Source: Blastocatellia bacterium (GTDB lineage: Bacteria > Acidobacteriota > Blastocatellia > Chloracidobacteriales > JADJPF01). From it: DNA of 6,995 nt. Below the pieces are notes generated by a model. That model saw only the letters and a program-made list of their open reading frames with translations, ran no database searches and was not told where the DNA came from. The position numbers were made by a program, and so were the translations under genes. Within the stretch, counting starts at the first letter, position 1; each line of letters opens with the position of its first letter. Shown here piece by piece: positions 6,439-6,995 of the stretch. The stretch covers positions 1-6,995 of the forward strand of contig JAHFUF010000268.1 of NCBI GenBank assembly GCA_023265235.1. Reading direction: 5' to 3'.

Positions 6439-6450
6439 GGAGGAAAAATT

Positions 6451-6861
6451 ATGCAATCAGAATTTAGCCTTGAAGGTTTAGTTAAACATTTTGAATCAGG
6501 TACATTAGCACCAGAACTCTTTCATCATCAAGAACATGTGAAAATTGCTTGGTGGTATTTACAAAACTACTCTTTAGTAGAATCAATAGCGAGGTTTACT
6601 AGTGGAATAAAGCATTTTGCTCGTCAACAGGGTAAAGAAAGCCTCTACCATGAAACTATTACTTTGGCATATGTCCTATTAATTAATGAACGAATATATA
6701 AAACAGGAAACCTATTAGTTTGGGGAGAATTTGCTAATGCTAATAGTGACTTGCTTGACTGGCAAAATAATAGCCTAAAACACTACTATCAAGAAAATAC
6801 CTTAAACTCTGAGCTTGCTAGGAGGGTTTTTGTTCTGCCAGACAAAAGTATTATATTTTAA
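6451..6861 (+). CDS. Conserved protein of unknown function with FHHxxH and YHETIT motifs
   Basis: This is a 136-residue protein without a signal peptide or membrane segment, so probably cytoplasmic and largely helical. I recognise the general pattern from hypothetical proteins in other bacteria but know no assigned function. Polar positions that look conserved are LFHHQEHVKIAWWYL (23-37; His25, His26, His29), RFTSGIKHFARQQG (48-61), YHETITLAYVLLINER (66-81; His67, Glu68), WGEFANANSDLL (91-102) and the ending RRVFVLPD (124-131). The His/Glu set on two helices could bind a metal, but that is inference from spacing only. The ATG at 6451 is chosen because GGAGG (6439-6443) is 7 bases upstream; a TTG at 6421 in the same frame lies inside the terminator hairpin and is unlikely. 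A ferredoxin-like gene starts 61 bases downstream in the same direction, with no clear hairpin between, so the two may be co-transcribed. Confidence 0.85.
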   Translation: MQSEFSLEGLVKHFESGTLAPELFHHQEHVKIAWWYLQNYSLVESIARFTSGIKHFARQQGKESLYHETITLAYVLLINERIYKTGNLLVWGEFANANSDLLDWQNNSLKHYYQENTLNSELARRVFVLPDKSIIF

Positions 6862-6922
6862 TAAATTTAAGCCCCTAAAAGTAATTGCTTGTCATTATAA
6901 AGATTTTTTATTGGAGAAATTA
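6862..6922 (+). other. Short gap between the 6451 gene and the ferredoxin-like gene
   Basis: This is AT-rich sequence with no convincing hairpin, so the two plus-strand genes may share a transcript. A TTGTCA (6889-6894) resembles a -35 box, but the position for its -10 falls on the ribosome binding site of the next gene. I therefore do not call a promoter. Confidence 0.4.
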
Positions 6923-6995
6923 ATGAGCGAAAAACTACAGAAAAAATTAGAGAGTTTAGCAATTGATAAACTCAAGCGACATATATTTATTTGTG
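6923..6995 (+). CDS. Probable (2Fe-2S) ferredoxin domain protein, 3'-truncated start
   Basis: Only the first 24 residues are in the window: MSEKLQKKLESLAIDKLK followed by RHIFIC. A charged helix followed by R-H-I-F-x-C is the usual opening of the small thioredoxin-like [2Fe-2S] ferredoxin proteins, where this cysteine is the first cluster ligand (commonly continuing as C-x-D-x-x-x-P-K-C). The remaining ligands lie outside, so the call rests on a short match. The Shine-Dalgarno GGAG (6913-6916) is 6 bases before the ATG. It follows the 6451 gene after 61 bases. Confidence 0.55.
   Translation, partial: MSEKLQKKLESLAIDKLKRHIFIC

Noticed and set aside
6421..6450. Upstream TTG start at 6421 for the 6451 gene, adding MGGFLFGGKI
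   Set aside because: Those codons are the hairpin's right arm, U-tract and Shine-Dalgarno. The ATG at 6451 has an ideal GGAGG at the right distance.

Overview
The window reads as an ordinary stretch of chromosome from an AT-rich, free-living bacterium. The best taxonomic hint is the incomplete gene at the left edge. It is the C-terminal part of a large MacB/FtsX-type permease with the two-block layout of the 'ADOP' permeases that are numerous in Acidobacteriota. An AT-rich member of that phylum, or a neighbour of it, is my inference; nothing here proves it. Codons end mostly in A or T in every gene, and I see no phage, IS, integrase, CRISPR, tRNA or rRNA sequence.

Layout. Positions 1-1430 (+) hold the permease fragment. 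It converges on a minus-strand block of four genes: rsmI (16S rRNA 2'-O-methyltransferase, 1441-2316), a secreted M48 zinc metalloprotease with an unusual repeated and acidic tail (2401-3627), a small protein of the arginyl/leucyl-tRNA-protein transferase superfamily (3783-4439), and proS (prolyl-tRNA synthetase, 4503-6224). The intergenic stretch 6225-6450 is divergent. It carries a good promoter candidate for proS and, on the plus strand, a very strong terminator-like hairpin directly in front of a conserved gene of unknown function (6451-6861). The start of a probable [2Fe-2S] ferredoxin-like gene (6923 onward) is cut by the right edge.

Functional theme. proS, rsmI and the aminoacyl-tRNA-protein transferase homologue all touch translation or aminoacyl-tRNA use. 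The M48 protease and the permease belong to the cell envelope. The minus-strand genes are not a tight operon, because each gap of 63-155 bases carries a hairpin.

The most notable regulatory feature is that three genes (rsmI, the transferase homologue and the 6451 gene) have a hairpin 12-20 bases before the start codon. That leaves no room for a promoter between hairpin and gene. Two of these three also lack a visible Shine-Dalgarno sequence, whereas the other genes with visible starts have good ones. No gap between genes exceeds 300 bases. I do not see a clearly new multi-gene system. The items worth a second look are the leader hairpins, the cysteine-less transferase homologue, the protease tail and the unknown HH..H/HET protein.
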